Part shown: positions 5,826-6,248 of the stretch, piece after piece
Numbering within the stretch: position 1 is the stretch's first letter
Layout of the letters: every line of letters begins with the position of its first letter
NCBI GenBank assembly: GCA_947097615.1
Contig: CAMURX010000106.1
Span: 1 to 6,248 of the forward strand
DNA: 6,248 nt
Reading direction: 5' to 3'
DNA from: an uncultured Neisseria sp.
Lineage (GTDB): Bacteria; Pseudomonadota; Gammaproteobacteria; Burkholderiales; Neisseriaceae
Notes under the pieces: generated by a model
What the model was told of the DNA's origin: nothing
Seen by the model: only the letters and a program-made list of their open reading frames with translations
Databases searched by the model: none
Program-made: the position numbers and the translations under genes

Positions 5826-5854
5826 TTGGAAAAAAATCGCGCGCCATTTAGAAT
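5826..5854 (+). promoter_or_regulatory. Predicted promoter of yajC
   Basis: TTGGAA (5826-5831) and TAGAAT (5849-5854) are separated by 17 bp. The start point would be near 5861, giving a leader of about 56 nt. It is plausible as the promoter of a yajC-led operon. Confidence 0.6.
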
Positions 5855-5866
5855 ACGCCGTTTTTC

Positions 5867-5893
5867 GCGGCGCAGGCGCCGCAGCCGTTTTTT
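5867..5893 (+). promoter_or_regulatory. GC hairpin followed by a T-tract in the yajC leader
   Basis: GCGGCG (5867-5872) pairs with CGCCGC (5877-5882) around CAGG, and TTTTTT (5888-5893) follows after AGCCG. CGCCG at 5856-5860 could pair instead with CGGCG at 5868-5872. This resembles a weak attenuator, but the 5-nt gap between stem and T-tract is unfavourable for termination. Confidence 0.3.
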
Positions 5894-5916
5894 CCACACG
5901 AGACAAGGACAGAACC

Positions 5917-6216
5917 ATGATTGGATTAGCCTACGCCGCCGATGCCGTGCAACAGCCCGGCGCCCTGATGCAGTTTGCGCCCCTCGCGCTGATTCTGGTG
6001 GTGTTTTACTTCCTGATTATGCGGCCGCAGCAGAAAAAGTTTAAAGCCCATCAGGAAATGCTGGCCGCATTGAAAGTCGGTGACAAAGTGCTGCTGGCCT
6101 CGGGCTTCGCCGGCAAAATCACCAAAATCGGCGAAAAATTCTTCACGGTGGAAATCGCCCGCAATGTCGAAGTGCAGGTCGAACGCAACGCCGTGGCCGC
6201 GAAAAACCCCGAATAA
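5917..6216 (+). CDS. yajC: Sec translocase accessory subunit YajC
   Basis: YajC is a small inner-membrane protein that associates with SecD-SecF and the SecYEG translocon; its exact task is not settled. The 99-residue product has one hydrophobic segment (about 17-35) followed directly by the family hallmark IMRPQQKK (34-41). A soluble tail with LKVGDKVLLASGFAGKITKI (52-71) corresponds to the conserved GD.V...G...G.I block. The reading frame is open back to 5785, but the ATG at 5917 is chosen because AAGGA (5905-5909) precedes it by 7 nt and because the family begins just before the membrane segment. In proteobacteria yajC normally leads yajC-secD-secF. Only 32 bp follow here, ending in a lone DUS and no complete terminator, so secD could begin just past the edge. 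Confidence 0.95.
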   Translation: MIGLAYAADAVQQPGALMQFAPLALILVVFYFLIMRPQQKKFKAHQEMLAALKVGDKVLLASGFAGKITKIGEKFFTVEIARNVEVQVERNAVAAKNPE

Positions 6217-6233
6217 GCCGTTTCTTTCCGATA

Positions 6234-6245
6234 AGGCCGTCTGAA
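6234..6245 (+). repeat. AG-DUS after yajC at the window edge
   Basis: The full 12-mer AGGCCGTCTGAA lies 17 bp after the yajC stop. Whether it pairs with an inverted copy to form a terminator cannot be judged, because the window ends 3 bp later. Confidence 0.88.
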
Positions 6246-6248
6246 AAC

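Noticed and set aside
5785..5916. Upstream in-frame extension of yajC from the ATG at 5785
   Set aside because: It would translate through a DUS and the predicted promoter and lacks a ribosome binding site. The ATG at 5917 has a well-placed AAGGA and fits the family's start.
1..6248. CRISPR arrays, toxin-antitoxin genes, prophage or defence genes
   Set aside because: No regularly spaced repeats and no such protein families were found. All repeated sequences are DUS copies or the terminal repeats of the MITE-like element.

Overview
The window comes from a betaproteobacterium of the family Neisseriaceae, most likely a commensal-type Neisseria. The main evidence is 14 copies of the DNA-uptake sequence core GCCGTCTGAA in 6.2 kb. 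Most are extended to AGGCCGTCTGAA, the AG-DUS dialect, rather than the ATGCCGTCTGAA form of meningococcus and gonococcus. The proteins (ArgH, Rho, Fbp, YajC and an AlgZ/FimS-type histidine kinase) and the fairly GC-rich composition agree with this. I cannot name the species.

Layout. Bases 1-266 hold no gene. They contain the end of one repeat element joined directly to a complete MITE-like element of about 153 bp (52-202, flanked by TA), then an inverted DUS pair that closes off the kinase gene. Bases 267-1307 (minus) encode a four-helix membrane histidine kinase of the AlgZ/FimS (LytS-like) family. Across a 142-bp divergent promoter region lies argH (1450-2838, plus), whose stop codon is inside a DUS. 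A consensus-like promoter, a tRNA-Ser(GGA) gene (2939-3029) and a strong intrinsic terminator follow. After a C-rich, G-poor leader with no clear ribosome binding site comes rho (3257-4516, plus). Convergent to it is fbp (4713-5690, minus), and two DUS hairpins separate the two stop codons. Divergent from fbp is yajC (5917-6216, plus), and a dense cluster of four DUS copies lies between those two genes.

The genes are mostly housekeeping: the last step of arginine synthesis, a serine tRNA, transcription termination, gluconeogenesis and an accessory Sec subunit. yajC is usually followed by secD and secF, which would lie beyond the right edge. The kinase next to argH recalls the argH-fimS(algZ)-algR order of Pseudomonas, but here the kinase is divergent and no response regulator lies beside it in the window.

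No clearly new multi-gene system is visible. The observations most worth following up are the MITE-like element and its abutting partner, a terminator hairpin built from two DUS dialects, a DUS occupying the spacer of the apparent fbp promoter, a possible Rho-autoregulated rho leader, and the kinase without an adjacent regulator.
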